From JAMQPK01 sp963761975 (GTDB lineage: Bacteria; Acidobacteriota; Vicinamibacteria; Vicinamibacterales; JAMQPK01): DNA of 64,000 nucleotides. The position numbers and the translations under genes were made by a program. The stretch is from assembly GCA_963761975.1 (NCBI GenBank), contig CAVXIR010000004.1:930001-994000 (forward strand), written 5' to 3'. The notes beneath the pieces were generated by a model that was not told the DNA's origin, did not search any database, and saw only the letters and a program-made list of their open reading frames with translations. Positions 42,154-49,829 of the stretch are shown in pieces (position 1 is the first letter of the stretch; each line of letters starts with the position of its first letter).

Positions 42154-44463
42154 TCACGCATCCTTCCTGTGGATCGAGAGGAATGCTTCGAGCGCATATT
42201 GATCGGCGCTCGTGAACAATACGCCTGCGCGGTACCAGAGTTGACCCGCCTTCGGTTCGAGGCGCGACCACATGACTTTGGCCTTGCACGCCGTCATCCC
42301 CTCGCCCATGGGCAGCGTCACCTTGACGAGCCTGTTCGGTTTCATCGAAAACGGCGTGAGTACCTGGGCGCCGGTCATCGACAGATCGATCAGCCTGCCC
42401 TCGGTTCCATCGATCTGGATGTCGACCTGGTCGGAGATCGCAACCCGTTTGGCGCCGCGCGCAGGACCGCGAAACACCGGTTCGTGCGGTTCGGCGTCCG
42501 ATGCCTCGGGTGACGGTGTTTCGTCCGGCGCACGTGCTTTGCGGCGATGAAGCTCCAGCTCGAGCTCCGCAGACTCGGCGCGGGTTTCTGCATCGCGCAG
42601 CGCGAGCTCGAGACTACGAACCCGATTCTCAATTCGCTGCATCTCCTCGTCTCTCGTATCGGTCGTCAGATCGACCACGGTCTCCATCCCATCGTCGTCG
42701 TCGATGGCCAGCAGTTGCGGCACGTGCATGGCCCGGGCGGCGTCGCGCTGATCATGGGCCGCCTGCAGCTCATCTCGGAGTGCGTCGCGCTCGCGAATCG
42801 CGTCCTGCGCCGCTTCCAGCTCTCGACTCAGCGCATCGCGCTCGCGAATCAGCTCTGTGGCCGATTCCAACTCCCGGCGAAGCGTGTCGCGCTCGCGAAT
42901 CACCTCTGCGGTCGACTCCAACTCCCGGCGAAGCGTGTCGCGCTCGCGGGTCACCTCCGCGGCCGACTCCAACTCCTGGCGAAACGTGTCGCGCTCGCGA
43001 ACCACCTCTGCGGCCGACTCCAACTCCCGGCGAAGCGTCTCGCGCTCGCGAACCACCTCTGCGGCCGACTCCAACTCCCGGCGAAGCGTGTCGCGCTCGC
43101 GAACCACCTCTGCGGCCGACTCCAATTCCCGGCGAAGCGTGTCGCGCTCGCGAACCACCTCCGCGGCCGACTCCAATTCCCGGCGAAGCGTGTCGCGCTC
43201 GCGAACCACCTCTGCGGCCGACTCCAACTCCCGGCGAAGCGTGTCGCGCTCGCGAACCACCTCTGCGGCCGACTCCAATTCCCGGCGAAGCGTGTCGCGC
43301 TCGCGAACCACCTCCGCGGCCGACTCCAATTCCCGGCGAAGCGTGTCGCGCTCGCGAACCACCTCTGCGGCCGACTCCAATTCCCGGCGAAGCACGTCGC
43401 GCTCGCGAACGACTTCCACGATTCGGGCCTCGGCGGCTTGTGCGGCTTCCTGCGCCGATTTCACCACCAGCTCCTGCTCGCCTTGCGACTGCGTGAGTGT
43501 CTGTGTGCGTGCCTCGGCGTCGCGGCGGACACCATCGAGCTCGTAACGAACGGACGCCAGCTCGCCGCGCACGGCTTCGAGATCCCGTTCGAGCTGGACT
43601 TTCGACTCTGCCAACCGGACGGCCGATGCACGTTCAGCATCGGCAGTCGCCCGTGCCTCTTCCAGGCTGTTGCGCGCAGCATCGGCCGCCGCGCGTGCTT
43701 CTTCCATGCTGGTCCGTGCGTGTTCGGCAGCCGTCCGCGCTTGCTCGACCTCGGCGCGCGCATCGTCGGCGGCCACGCGTGCGGGCTCGGCTTCGGTCCG
43801 CGCTCGGGCGTGCGCTGCCTGCTCGTCCCTAAGCTGCTGCTCGAGCGCCTGATGGCGCCCGGCAAACTCCTGCAGCTTCGCCGCGATCTCCCGTTGTTGC
43901 GCCTCGACGGCGGCGCGTCCGGCCTGCACCTCTGCGCGAGACCGCTCGACGGCCTGTTCGAGGCTTGTCGCGCGAGCCCGTTCGGTCTCGAACGATGCCA
44001 GCATGGCTTCGAGCTCGCGGCGCACGGCCCCACGCCCGGATTGTTCATGCTCGAGGGTCTGACGAAGGGCATCGAGCTCGCGATGCGCGCCTGCGGCCTC
44101 AAGCCTGGCGGTTTCGGCCGCGCGGTGTTCGTCTTTCAGTGCAGCTTGTGCCTTCTCAACGGCTTGGCGCAGCGAGGCGACGACAGCTCTTTCCGCCTCG
44201 AGTTCGGATGCCGCTTCGTCGCGAGCAGCGGAGATAGCGCTCTGCCCGTCACTCTTTGCCTGGAGGGCGGCCTGCCTCGCGGTCGCTGCGGCCTCCTCGG
44301 TTGCCACGCGCGCAAGGTCGAGAATGAGCGATTCCAGCGAGGCGTGCTTGGCGGGATTCGCCAGCGCATCCTCAAGAGCGCTCAGTCTCGAATCGAGCGA
44401 CGCGCGGAGAGCCTGGATGTCCTCTGGAAGGGCTTGGTTCGGGCTCCTCTTCACGCCCGTCAT
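42154..44463 (-). CDS. Long coiled-coil protein with C-terminal PilZ domain
   Basis: 769 residues. Residues about 5-640 are charged coiled coil rich in Ala, Glu and Arg. Between about 350 and 560 a 17-residue unit (RERDTLRRELESAAEVV) repeats about thirteen times, encoded by a 51-bp DNA repeat whose central copies are almost identical. The C-terminal 100 residues form a PilZ domain: KRVAISDQVDIQIDG, LIDLSMTGAQVLTPF and AGVLFTSADQYALEAFLSI. DLSMTG matches the DxSxxG part of the c-di-GMP motif, but the preceding RxxxR is not clear, so nucleotide binding is uncertain. It may be a filament-like scaffold with a signal-responsive tail. It is divergent from the PEGA gene. Confidence 0.8.
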   Translation of the reverse strand: MTGVKRSPNQALPEDIQALRASLDSRLSALEDALANPAKHASLESLILDLARVATEEAAATARQAALQAKSDGQSAISAARDEAASELEAERAVVASLRQAVEKAQAALKDEHRAAETARLEAAGAHRELDALRQTLEHEQSGRGAVRRELEAMLASFETERARATSLEQAVERSRAEVQAGRAAVEAQQREIAAKLQEFAGRHQALEQQLRDEQAAHARARTEAEPARVAADDARAEVEQARTAAEHARTSMEEARAAADAARNSLEEARATADAERASAVRLAESKVQLERDLEAVRGELASVRYELDGVRRDAEARTQTLTQSQGEQELVVKSAQEAAQAAEARIVEVVRERDVLRRELESAAEVVRERDTLRRELESAAEVVRERDTLRRELESAAEVVRERDTLRRELESAAEVVRERDTLRRELESAAEVVRERDTLRRELESAAEVVRERDTLRRELESAAEVVRERETLRRELESAAEVVRERDTFRQELESAAEVTRERDTLRRELESTAEVIRERDTLRRELESATELIRERDALSRELEAAQDAIRERDALRDELQAAHDQRDAARAMHVPQLLAIDDDDGMETVVDLTTDTRDEEMQRIENRVRSLELALRDAETRAESAELELELHRRKARAPDETPSPEASDAEPHEPVFRGPARGAKRVAISDQVDIQIDGTEGRLIDLSMTGAQVLTPFSMKPNRLVKVTLPMGEGMTACKAKVMWSRLEPKAGQLWYRAGVLFTSADQYALEAFLSIHRKDA
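42783..43420. repeat. 51-bp coding tandem repeat
   Basis: About thirteen head-to-tail copies of a 51-bp unit (each with GCGCTCGCGAACCACCTC) within the PilZ coiled-coil gene. Copies between about 42990 and 43390 differ by only one or two bases, mostly synonymous C/T, pointing to recent expansion or gene conversion. The reading frame is kept because 51 is a multiple of three. Confidence 0.95.
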
Positions 44464-44663
44464 CTTATTATGAGATAACGCGTGGACCTTTGAACTCCTG
44501 AGGATTTCTTGGCAGGAATGCGATTTTCAGCGCATTTCGTCATGGTCGATTTAGTGTCCCGAGTTGCTATACAAATTTTCGTAGGAGAACCTGCACAGTG
44601 CCTTGGTAACTGGACCTACCTGTATTTGGTTGGGGAAATATGAGATAAGTTTCCACACTGCCT
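44464..44663. promoter_or_regulatory. Divergent promoter region of PilZ and PEGA genes
   Basis: 200 bp, AT-richer than its surroundings. The direct repeat TATGAGATAA occurs at 44469-44478 and 44639-44648, bordering the gap close to each start codon. A hairpin AATGCG/CGCATT spans 44517-44538. TTGCTATACAAAT near 44570 could be a -10 element for the plus-strand gene. Roles are inferred. Confidence 0.4.
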
Positions 44664-45911
44664 GTGGCGCTGATACTTGCGATCAACCCCGGAAACAGCC
44701 ACAGCCCGACGCTGGCGCGCCTCGCACGCGAGCTCAAAGGGTTCGAGCTGATTGGCGCCGAGTCGTGCACTATCGCGATAACGGCCATCAACGAGCGCGT
44801 GCCGGATGTGGTACTACTGCCTCATCGCTCGGCTCGCGGTGAAGCGGAGCTGCTTGCGCGGCTCAGGGCTGTGCCCGGCGGTGTGCCGACGCTGAAACTG
44901 CCTCCGGTTGCCTCGGCAGATCCGGCGGCATTAGCTAAAGACATTCGGACGTTGCTCGCAGCAAAAGCGAACGCACCCGCCCCTGCGCCAAAGCGCATCG
45001 TGGCCTCGCCGCATCTCATCGCCGCGGCGAAAGCGTCGATCGCATGGATTCACGCCCGGCGCGCTCAGTGGGCAGAAATCGACGCGACCGAGCTTGTCAG
45101 CGGACCCGTCCTCGTGCCAAGTCGTCATGACCGTGGGAACCTGCGAACCCACGAACTCCACGAACCTCACGAACCCCACGAACCCTACGAACCCTACGAA
45201 CCTGACGAACCCTACGAACCCCACGAACCTTACGAACCCGGTGACTCCGACGAATCCGAACGTCGATCTCTGTTGTCGCGCGTCCTTGCGTGGCTTCCTC
45301 GTGTCGCCATTCTCGCATTGGTCGCGGTGCTGACGGTCGCCGCCGTGTGGCTCTGGCCGCAGATCAGTGGAACGGCCACGGACGGCGTTGCGCCATTGAG
45401 CACAACGAGCGAGCCCGCACCCGTAGAAACAAGTGTGCCCGCACCAACCTCTGAACCTCCGCCGCCGAGCACTCCCGCGACAGCGGAACCGGACCCAGCT
45501 GAGAAAACATCCGGATGGATTGCCGTATCAGCCCCTTTCGACATCAGCGTCACCAGCGCGAACGAGACGATTCTGCTCGACCCTGGCGGTCGCGCCATGC
45601 TCGCGCCGGGCAAATACAGATTGCGGTTTCAAAATAACGCGATTGGCTATGACGAGGCCCGCAGCATCGAGGTGCGGGCGACGGCCACCACGACCGTCAA
45701 CCTGCTGCCCCAGACAACGATTCGCGTCAGATCCAATGAGCCCGCCGAGGTGCTCATCGACGGCACGAGTGCCGGCGAAACGCCATTCAACGGTCGGATG
45801 GCGTTCGGCCCCCACATCGTGACGGTCAGAACGGCCGGCGGTGAGCGGCAGATCAAGGTCGCCCCGACGTTGAAGCCGGTTCAACTCGAGGTCGACTTCT
45901 CGAAACCGTAG
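44664..45911 (+). CDS. Membrane PEGA-domain protein with receiver-like N-terminus
   Basis: 415 residues from a GTG start, the only standard start after the in-frame stop at 44646. Residues 1-100 look like a degenerate receiver fold (ALILAINPGNSHSPTLARL; RVPDVVLLP) without a phospho-acceptor set. Residues about 158-190 are a repeat of EPHEP/EPYEP encoded by a word array. One membrane helix follows (VAILALVAVLTVAAVWLW, about 213-232), then a Pro/Thr-rich linker and a C-terminal PEGA domain (SNEPAEVLIDGTSAGETPF). PEGA modules are extracytoplasmic beta-sandwiches of surface-layer-like and lipoproteins. Divergent from the PilZ gene. Role unknown. Confidence 0.7.
   Translation: MALILAINPGNSHSPTLARLARELKGFELIGAESCTIAITAINERVPDVVLLPHRSARGEAELLARLRAVPGGVPTLKLPPVASADPAALAKDIRTLLAAKANAPAPAPKRIVASPHLIAAAKASIAWIHARRAQWAEIDATELVSGPVLVPSRHDRGNLRTHELHEPHEPHEPYEPYEPDEPYEPHEPYEPGDSDESERRSLLSRVLAWLPRVAILALVAVLTVAAVWLWPQISGTATDGVAPLSTTSEPAPVETSVPAPTSEPPPPSTPATAEPDPAEKTSGWIAVSAPFDISVTSANETILLDPGGRAMLAPGKYRLRFQNNAIGYDEARSIEVRATATTTVNLLPQTTIRVRSNEPAEVLIDGTSAGETPFNGRMAFGPHIVTVRTAGGERQIKVAPTLKPVQLEVDFSKP
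45138..45243. repeat. Word array N (GAACCCTACGAACCCCACGAACC), coding
   Basis: The 9-bp word GAACCYYAC repeats about eleven times inside the PEGA gene, encoding EPHEPHEPYEPYEP-type peptide. The unit length is a multiple of three, so the frame is kept. Confidence 0.95.
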
Positions 45912-45959
45912 TGCCTACAATGTGACGGTAGGGTTTGTAGTTTGGGAAACAGGAGGCAT

Positions 45960-46472
45960 ATGAGGAAGTACTTATTGTCGGGACTGTTCATATTCGTCCT
46001 TGCGGTCGTCGCGCTGGATGCCCACGTGGTCGTCTTGCCACGCGAGTCGGCACCGGGCGCCGAGCAGACCTACACGATGACCGTACCGGTCGAGGGAACG
46101 GTTGCGTCGATGTCGGTCGAACTCGAGATTCCTGCGGATTTGCACGTCATGCAGGTGGCATCTGGCGAAGGGTTCACGTTCGACGTGAAGAAGGAAAACA
46201 ACCGCATCGTCTCGATTACGTGGACGAAGGAGATCAAGCCGAAAGAGCCGGCTGCGAAGTTTACGTTTACCGCGCACAACCCGCCGTCGGGCACGCTCCA
46301 GTGGAAGGCGCACCAGACATTCGCCGATGGCTCTGTGAGGCACTGGGTGGCCGAGCGCGGGACAAAAACAAGCGATGGAAAGCCCGCCGACCCAGCGTCG
46401 GTGACAACCATCGTCGCGAAAGGCGCCAAACCAGCGGCGGCGGATCCGGGGCATCAGGATCACAAGCCGTAA
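45960..46472 (+). CDS. YcnI-like (DUF1775) secreted copper protein
   Basis: 170 residues. AGGAGG at 45951-45956 fixes the ATG at 45960. After the signal peptide (LLSGLFIFVLAVVALDA) the mature protein begins HVVVLPRESAPGAE, placing a histidine at the new N-terminus. In YcnI this His, with a nearby Glu and a Trp, forms a copper-binding brace; both E (PRES) and W (VRHWVAERG) are present here. The rest follows the DUF1775 fold (VPVEGTVASMSVELEIPADL; ITWTKEIKPKEPAAKFTF). Likely a periplasmic copper-binding protein. It is followed after 14 nt by the PepSY-type membrane pair, suggesting one operon. Confidence 0.83.
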   Translation: MRKYLLSGLFIFVLAVVALDAHVVVLPRESAPGAEQTYTMTVPVEGTVASMSVELEIPADLHVMQVASGEGFTFDVKKENNRIVSITWTKEIKPKEPAAKFTFTAHNPPSGTLQWKAHQTFADGSVRHWVAERGTKTSDGKPADPASVTTIVAKGAKPAAADPGHQDHKP

Positions 46473-46486
46473 CGATCGGGCGAGCG

Positions 46487-47101
46487 TTGATTTACCGCTG
46501 GCTCCTCGATCTGCATCTCTACTTCGGGTTGTTCGTCAGTCCCTTCGTGCTGCTGTTCGCGGTGAGCGTGTTCTACCTCAACCACGGAAAGTTGAGGCAA
46601 GGCACGCCACCGCCCGCTGAAACGTTTCAGAATCTGAACATTCCGGACGGGTTCGATCGGCTCAAAGGACGCGAAGCCATCGAGCGCGCGAGGATGATCC
46701 TGCCGCAAGTTGGGGTGTCTGGCGAGATTGGCTTCCTTCGCTATCTGGCCAACGATCGTCGTCTCATCTTTCCAGTCTCCACCGCCGGGCTCGAGTCGAC
46801 GATCGGCGTCGATCTCGATGCTCGCTCGGCCACCGTGACCCGACGAACCATGAACCTCTGGGAATCACTCTCGTATCTGCACAAGATGCCGGGGCCACAT
46901 AACGTGGCGATTCGAGGCAACTGGGTCGGCATCGAGGTATGGCGCTGGTTTGCCGATGCGACGATCTATCTGCTCCTGTTCATATCCATCAGCGGCATCT
47001 ATCTGTGGTGGGCAATCAAAGCCGAACGAAGAATCGGCTTTACCCTGCTGGGTGCCGGCATGGTGACGTTTTTCGCTCTCGTCTATGGCATCGTTCGCTA
47101 A
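46487..47101 (+). CDS. PepSY-associated membrane protein, first of a pair
   Basis: 204 residues from a TTG at 46487, the only start that places the first helix correctly (no ATG or GTG in the relevant part of the frame). Layout: N-terminal helix LHLYFGLFVSPFVLLFAVSV, a soluble PepSY-like segment (IGVDLDARSATVTRRTMNLW; SYLHKMPGPH) and two further helices (ATIYLLLFISISGIYLWWAI; FTLLGAGMVTFFALVYGIV). HxxHKMPG-type histidines fit haem or metal contacts in PepSY-associated proteins, which are common next to TonB receptors and metal transport genes. Its last codons overlap the next gene by 17 nt, so the two products probably form a complex. Confidence 0.75.
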   Translation: MIYRWLLDLHLYFGLFVSPFVLLFAVSVFYLNHGKLRQGTPPPAETFQNLNIPDGFDRLKGREAIERARMILPQVGVSGEIGFLRYLANDRRLIFPVSTAGLESTIGVDLDARSATVTRRTMNLWESLSYLHKMPGPHNVAIRGNWVGIEVWRWFADATIYLLLFISISGIYLWWAIKAERRIGFTLLGAGMVTFFALVYGIVR

Positions 47102-47705
47102 CGCGGTCGACGTCTGGAACCGCAGACTTCACTACTATCTCGGTCTGTACTTTCTATTTTTCCTGTGGCTCTTCTCGGTGACCGGTCTGATGCTGAACCA
47201 TCAGCAATGGTTCAGGGATTTGTACGACCGCGCCGAAAGCAAACATCAGCTCTCGATCGAAACGCCGTTAGGCGATACGCTTCTCGAGCAGACGCGCGAC
47301 GTGATGCGTCAGCTCGGCTTACAAGGTGAAATCGACTGGCCTGCGTCGCAGCCGGTCTGGCACATCGATTTCAGTGTGAGCCGGCCGAACGGCGCCGCGC
47401 AGGTGCGGGTCGACTTGAATGCGAAAGAGGCGTTCGTACGCGAGTTCGAGAACGGGTGGCTGCATGCGTTCCAGATCCTTCACACGTTCAGCGGGTCGCG
47501 GTTCAATCAGCCCGCGAGCCGACGCGACTGGATTGTCACGAGCATATGGGTGTGGGCCATGGACGCGCTCGCCGCGGGCCTTATCGTGATGGTGTTCGGC
47601 AGCTATTACATGTGGTGGCGGTTGAAAAAACGTAAGGCGCTGGGGATCGCGGTTCTGGCATTGGGCGTGGCTAGCTGCGGCGTCTTTGCGGCAGGAATTC
47701 TGTAG
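47085..47705 (+). CDS. PepSY-associated membrane protein, second of a pair
   Basis: 206 residues with the same layout as its neighbour: first helix YYLGLYFLFFLWLFSVTGLM, LNHQQWF, a soluble PepSY-like segment (RVDLNAKEAFVREFENGWLH; ILHTFSG) and C-terminal helices (IWVWAMDALAAGLIVMVFGS; YYMWWRLKKRK). The duplicated arrangement LNH...HxxH suggests an internally related pair derived from one larger PepSY_TM protein split in two. Metal or electron transfer across the membrane is likely from family context; nothing here identifies the substrate. The gene overlaps the upstream partner by 17 nt and is followed by a small secreted protein 42 nt later. Confidence 0.78.
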   Translation: MASFANAVDVWNRRLHYYLGLYFLFFLWLFSVTGLMLNHQQWFRDLYDRAESKHQLSIETPLGDTLLEQTRDVMRQLGLQGEIDWPASQPVWHIDFSVSRPNGAAQVRVDLNAKEAFVREFENGWLHAFQILHTFSGSRFNQPASRRDWIVTSIWVWAMDALAAGLIVMVFGSYYMWWRLKKRKALGIAVLALGVASCGVFAAGIL

Positions 47706-47747
47706 CCGCTATTTGTGGCGTGCGCTAACATCCCGCGCGGAGGCACC

Positions 47748-48122
47748 ATGAAAAAGCTATCAATCCTAATGGCAGTGTTCGTAATGAGCTCTGGCGCTGC
47801 GGTATTCGCAGCAGACGTGACCGGCGTCTTGGTCGATCTCGCCTGCTACACCAAGAACAAGGCGAACACGACCAATGCGCACGCGGGCATGGGCGACTCC
47901 TGCGCGCAGGCCTGTGCGAAAAAAGGCGGCACCGTCGCACTCGTCACGGAAAAAGGCGAGGTGTACGAGGTCATGACGATGGGAGGTCTTGCGGGCGAGA
48001 ACAACGCCAAGCTCGTGCCGCACATGTCGCACACCGTCACATTGACGGGAGATGTCGTCGACTCGAAAGACAAGAAGACGAGGATGATTCACGCCACTGC
48101 GTTGAAGATGATCTCGAAGTAA
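47748..48122 (+). CDS. Small secreted Cys-containing protein
   Basis: 124 residues. GGAGG lies just upstream of ATG 47748; signal peptide MKKLSILMAVFVMSSGAAVF. The mature protein has VTGVLVDLACYTKNKANTTN, HAGMGDSCAQACAKKGGTVA and a C-terminal beta-rich domain ending in KDKKTRMIHATALKMISK. The pattern (Cys in the DLACY segment, then a CxxxC and an OB-like strand set) occurs in small periplasmic proteins linked to metal and redox genes, but I do not recognise a named family. It closes the operon with the YcnI-like and PepSY-type genes, which suggests a copper-linked role. Confidence 0.75.
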   Translation: MKKLSILMAVFVMSSGAAVFAADVTGVLVDLACYTKNKANTTNAHAGMGDSCAQACAKKGGTVALVTEKGEVYEVMTMGGLAGENNAKLVPHMSHTVTLTGDVVDSKDKKTRMIHATALKMISK

Positions 48123-48174
48123 CGGATTCGCACTCCACGGGCCGGCCCGTTTTCGTTACAGTTGGTAGAGATGT

Positions 48175-48207
48175 GCGGGAGAATGTAGCCCTACTACATT
48201 CTCCCGC
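48175..48207. promoter_or_regulatory. Perfect 14-bp inverted repeat GCGGGAGAATGTAG
   Basis: GCGGGAGAATGTAG (48175-48188) and its exact complement (48194-48207) are separated by five bases. There is no U-tract, so it is not a classical terminator. It lies between the copper operon and the mntR remnant and could have been an operator. Confidence 0.6.
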
Positions 48208-48293
48208 CAATGTTGCACACACCGTGGCTGGCGCTATCTCACGTTCGGCCGCCTTGCTGGCATTCCTTCAAATCGCTCTAAGCTAGTAGGTCG

Positions 48294-48560
48294 ATGAAGC
48301 GCGCACGCTCTGTCCCGGCAAGCCGCCGCCCCCCGGCCGCGGTAACTCGGAACGACGCCGCAACGATCATTCGCAAGAACTCGCCCAGGACTATGTCGAG
48401 ATGATCGCCGACCTCATCGCGAGCGTCACGATCTCGTCGCGAGGTTTCTGATCGCCCTCGGCGTGCCCACGAGCGTCGCTGAATCGGATGCCGAAGGCAT
48501 CGAGCACCACGTCAGCCCGAAACGCTGCCGGCTTTCGAAACGTACCTTCGGAAAGAGTGA
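48294..48560 (+). pseudogene. mntR: Decayed manganese-dependent regulator MntR
   Basis: Conceptual translation gives pieces of a DtxR/MntR-type regulator in different frames. One gives RRNDHSQELAQDYVEMIADL; another, right after it, gives ERHDLVARFLIALGVPTSVA and ESDAEGIEHHVSP. A one-base shift then restores ETLPAFETYLRK and a stop at 48558-48560. The missing piece between ADL and ERHD, roughly 60 codons, is the winged-helix DNA-binding domain. At least two frameshifts and one internal deletion make this a pseudogene. Start ATG at 48294 is approximate. Loss of MntR would remove manganese-dependent repression of its targets. Confidence 0.8.
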
Positions 48561-48566
48561 TGCGGC

Positions 48567-49046
48567 CTATCTGACGGTGACGGGTACGGTGGTGGCGTGC
48601 ATGCGCGGCGTCGTGAGGTGTGACCCTGTTTCCTCGAGCTGAATGCGCACCTCGTACTGTCCCGGAACGGTCGTCACTCTGCTGAACAGGCGCTGGTGCA
48701 CGTCCTGTCCGTTCGACGTCAGTTCAACGGCGCTCTTGTAATGACGCGGATCGGGATCCAGCAGGTATCCGACAAACATCGAGCCGGTGAATTTCGTGGG
48801 CGCCGGGCCCCACATGTGAAGCACGAATGTCGCGTACGACGGTCGATCCTCCGTGGTGCGATCCAGCATACAGGGGCGCAGCTGCCCGCTTTCGCAGATA
48901 GTCGACGGCCGCGAGGTCGGCGAATCGCTGCTACTGATCGACCACGAAACCGGCGCTTCACTATGGATCCGCCCTGGGGGAGCGCACGCGGAGTGCACCC
49001 CAGCAACGATACAGGCCAGCCCGGTACCGATTCGAAACGCCTTCAT
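48567..49046 (-). CDS. Secreted protein of unknown function
   Basis: 159 residues from ATG 49046. An N-terminal hydrophobic segment ends in cysteine (IGTGLACIVAGVHSACAPPG), suggesting secretion or a lipoprotein. The C-terminal half is beta-rich: SYATFVLHMWGPAPTKFTGS, VGYLLDPDPRHYKSAVELTS, VTTVPGQYEVRIQLEETGSH, ending TVPVTVR. No family recognised; it could be a small beta-sandwich carrier. It starts 4 nt downstream of the Cys-rich zinc-ribbon gene on the same strand and converges on the mntR remnant. Codon use is like that of the neighbours. Confidence 0.6.
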   Translation of the reverse strand: MKAFRIGTGLACIVAGVHSACAPPGRIHSEAPVSWSISSSDSPTSRPSTICESGQLRPCMLDRTTEDRPSYATFVLHMWGPAPTKFTGSMFVGYLLDPDPRHYKSAVELTSNGQDVHQRLFSRVTTVPGQYEVRIQLEETGSHLTTPRMHATTVPVTVR

Positions 49047-49049
49047 CAA

Positions 49050-49262
49050 CTAACTGGGGTCAGGACAATCACAATCGTCCTGCACGAACGGGCACCGTTT
49101 ATCGCCATAGGAGCAGTACACACAGCAATCGCCGGGCTTCGGCTTCAACGTGTGGCTGCAACTGTGACAGTCGTAGACGATCACACACCGATCGGTCGGC
49201 ATCTCTTCAGCTGCCCGGTGGCCGCACCGCGGACACCTGATGGTGACCTGCAGATCTGCCAT
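49050..49262 (-). CDS. Cys-rich zinc-ribbon protein (GDCCVYCSYG family)
   Basis: 70 residues from ATG 49262. Two zinc-knuckle pairs, IRCPRCGHRAAEEMP and VYDCHSCSHTLKPKPG, are followed by the characteristic GDCCVYCSYGDKRCPFVQ and a Cys-Asp-rich tail. This GDCCV(F/Y)CSYG signature belongs to a widespread but little-studied small-protein family often found beside heavy-metal and mercury resistance genes. The frame is open much further upstream but without protein-like features. Its promoter would lie between it and the divergent DUF411 gene at 49371. Likely a metal-binding or metal-sensing accessory. Confidence 0.8.
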   Translation of the reverse strand: MADLQVTIRCPRCGHRAAEEMPTDRCVIVYDCHSCSHTLKPKPGDCCVYCSYGDKRCPFVQDDCDCPDPS

Positions 49263-49370
49263 AAACCCAAGCCGGGCGTCAGGGCCTCCAGCGCCATACT
49301 GTATGTCATACTGGCTTCGACTGGAGCCGGACTTGACCAAACATCCAGGACGGCCAGCGCAGGAGGAGCA

Positions 49371-49829
49371 ATGAATCGAGCAATTCTGGGCGGCGCGATC
49401 GTCCTCGCGGCGCTCACGTCGTTTGCCATTGCAGCGGCGCAGCAGAAAGCAGCCGGGCCGCTGGTCGAAGTGTTCAAAACGCCGACATGCGGATGCTGCT
49501 CGCAGTGGGTCGAGCACATGCGAACGAACGGATTCAGCGTCAGGACGAACGATCTGAACGACCTCACCGAAATCAAGAAGGCACGTGGCGTGCCAGACCA
49601 GGTGCAGTCGTGCCACACAGCCGTCGTCAACGGCTACGTGATCGAGGGCCATGTGCCGGCGGCAGACGTACACCGTCTGCTGAAGGAAAAACCGGCGATT
49701 GCCGGCATCGCGGTCGGCGGTATGCCGGTCGGTTCGCCTGGAATGGACTATCCGGGCACGAAAGCACAGCCGTACAACGTGATGTCGTTTGATAAGAGCG
49801 GCACCACACGAGTGTTCGCGAAACACTGA
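49371..49829 (+). CDS. DUF411 secreted metal-binding protein
   Basis: 152 residues. AGGAGGA directly before ATG 49371; signal peptide MNRAILGGAIVLAALTSFAI. The DUF411 core is clear: VEVFKTPTCGCCSQWVEHMR with the CGCC motif, VQSCHTAVVNGYVIEGHVPA, and the closing GGMPVGSPGMDYPGTKAQPY. DUF411 proteins occur in copper and other metal-resistance operons and probably bind metal through the cysteines. Its TGA stop overlaps the proposed CTG start of the TauE/SafE gene (49826-49829). It is divergent from the zinc-ribbon gene. Confidence 0.88.
   Translation: MNRAILGGAIVLAALTSFAIAAAQQKAAGPLVEVFKTPTCGCCSQWVEHMRTNGFSVRTNDLNDLTEIKKARGVPDQVQSCHTAVVNGYVIEGHVPAADVHRLLKEKPAIAGIAVGGMPVGSPGMDYPGTKAQPYNVMSFDKSGTTRVFAKH

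Noticed and set aside
42783..43420. Regular 51-bp repeat as a possible CRISPR array
   Set aside because: There are no variable spacers: the whole unit repeats and is part of a coding frame.
42501..44478. Very long plus-strand open frames opposite the PilZ gene (331, 643 and 229 codons)
   Set aside because: They arise because the 51-bp repeat lacks stops in several frames. The minus-strand frame has a coiled coil and PilZ domain; the plus-strand products are repetitive nonsense.
45138..45243. EPHEP repeat as a dedicated metal-binding domain
   Set aside because: The DNA is a word array like those in non-coding gaps, so the peptide is more likely a by-product, although metal binding by its histidines cannot be excluded.
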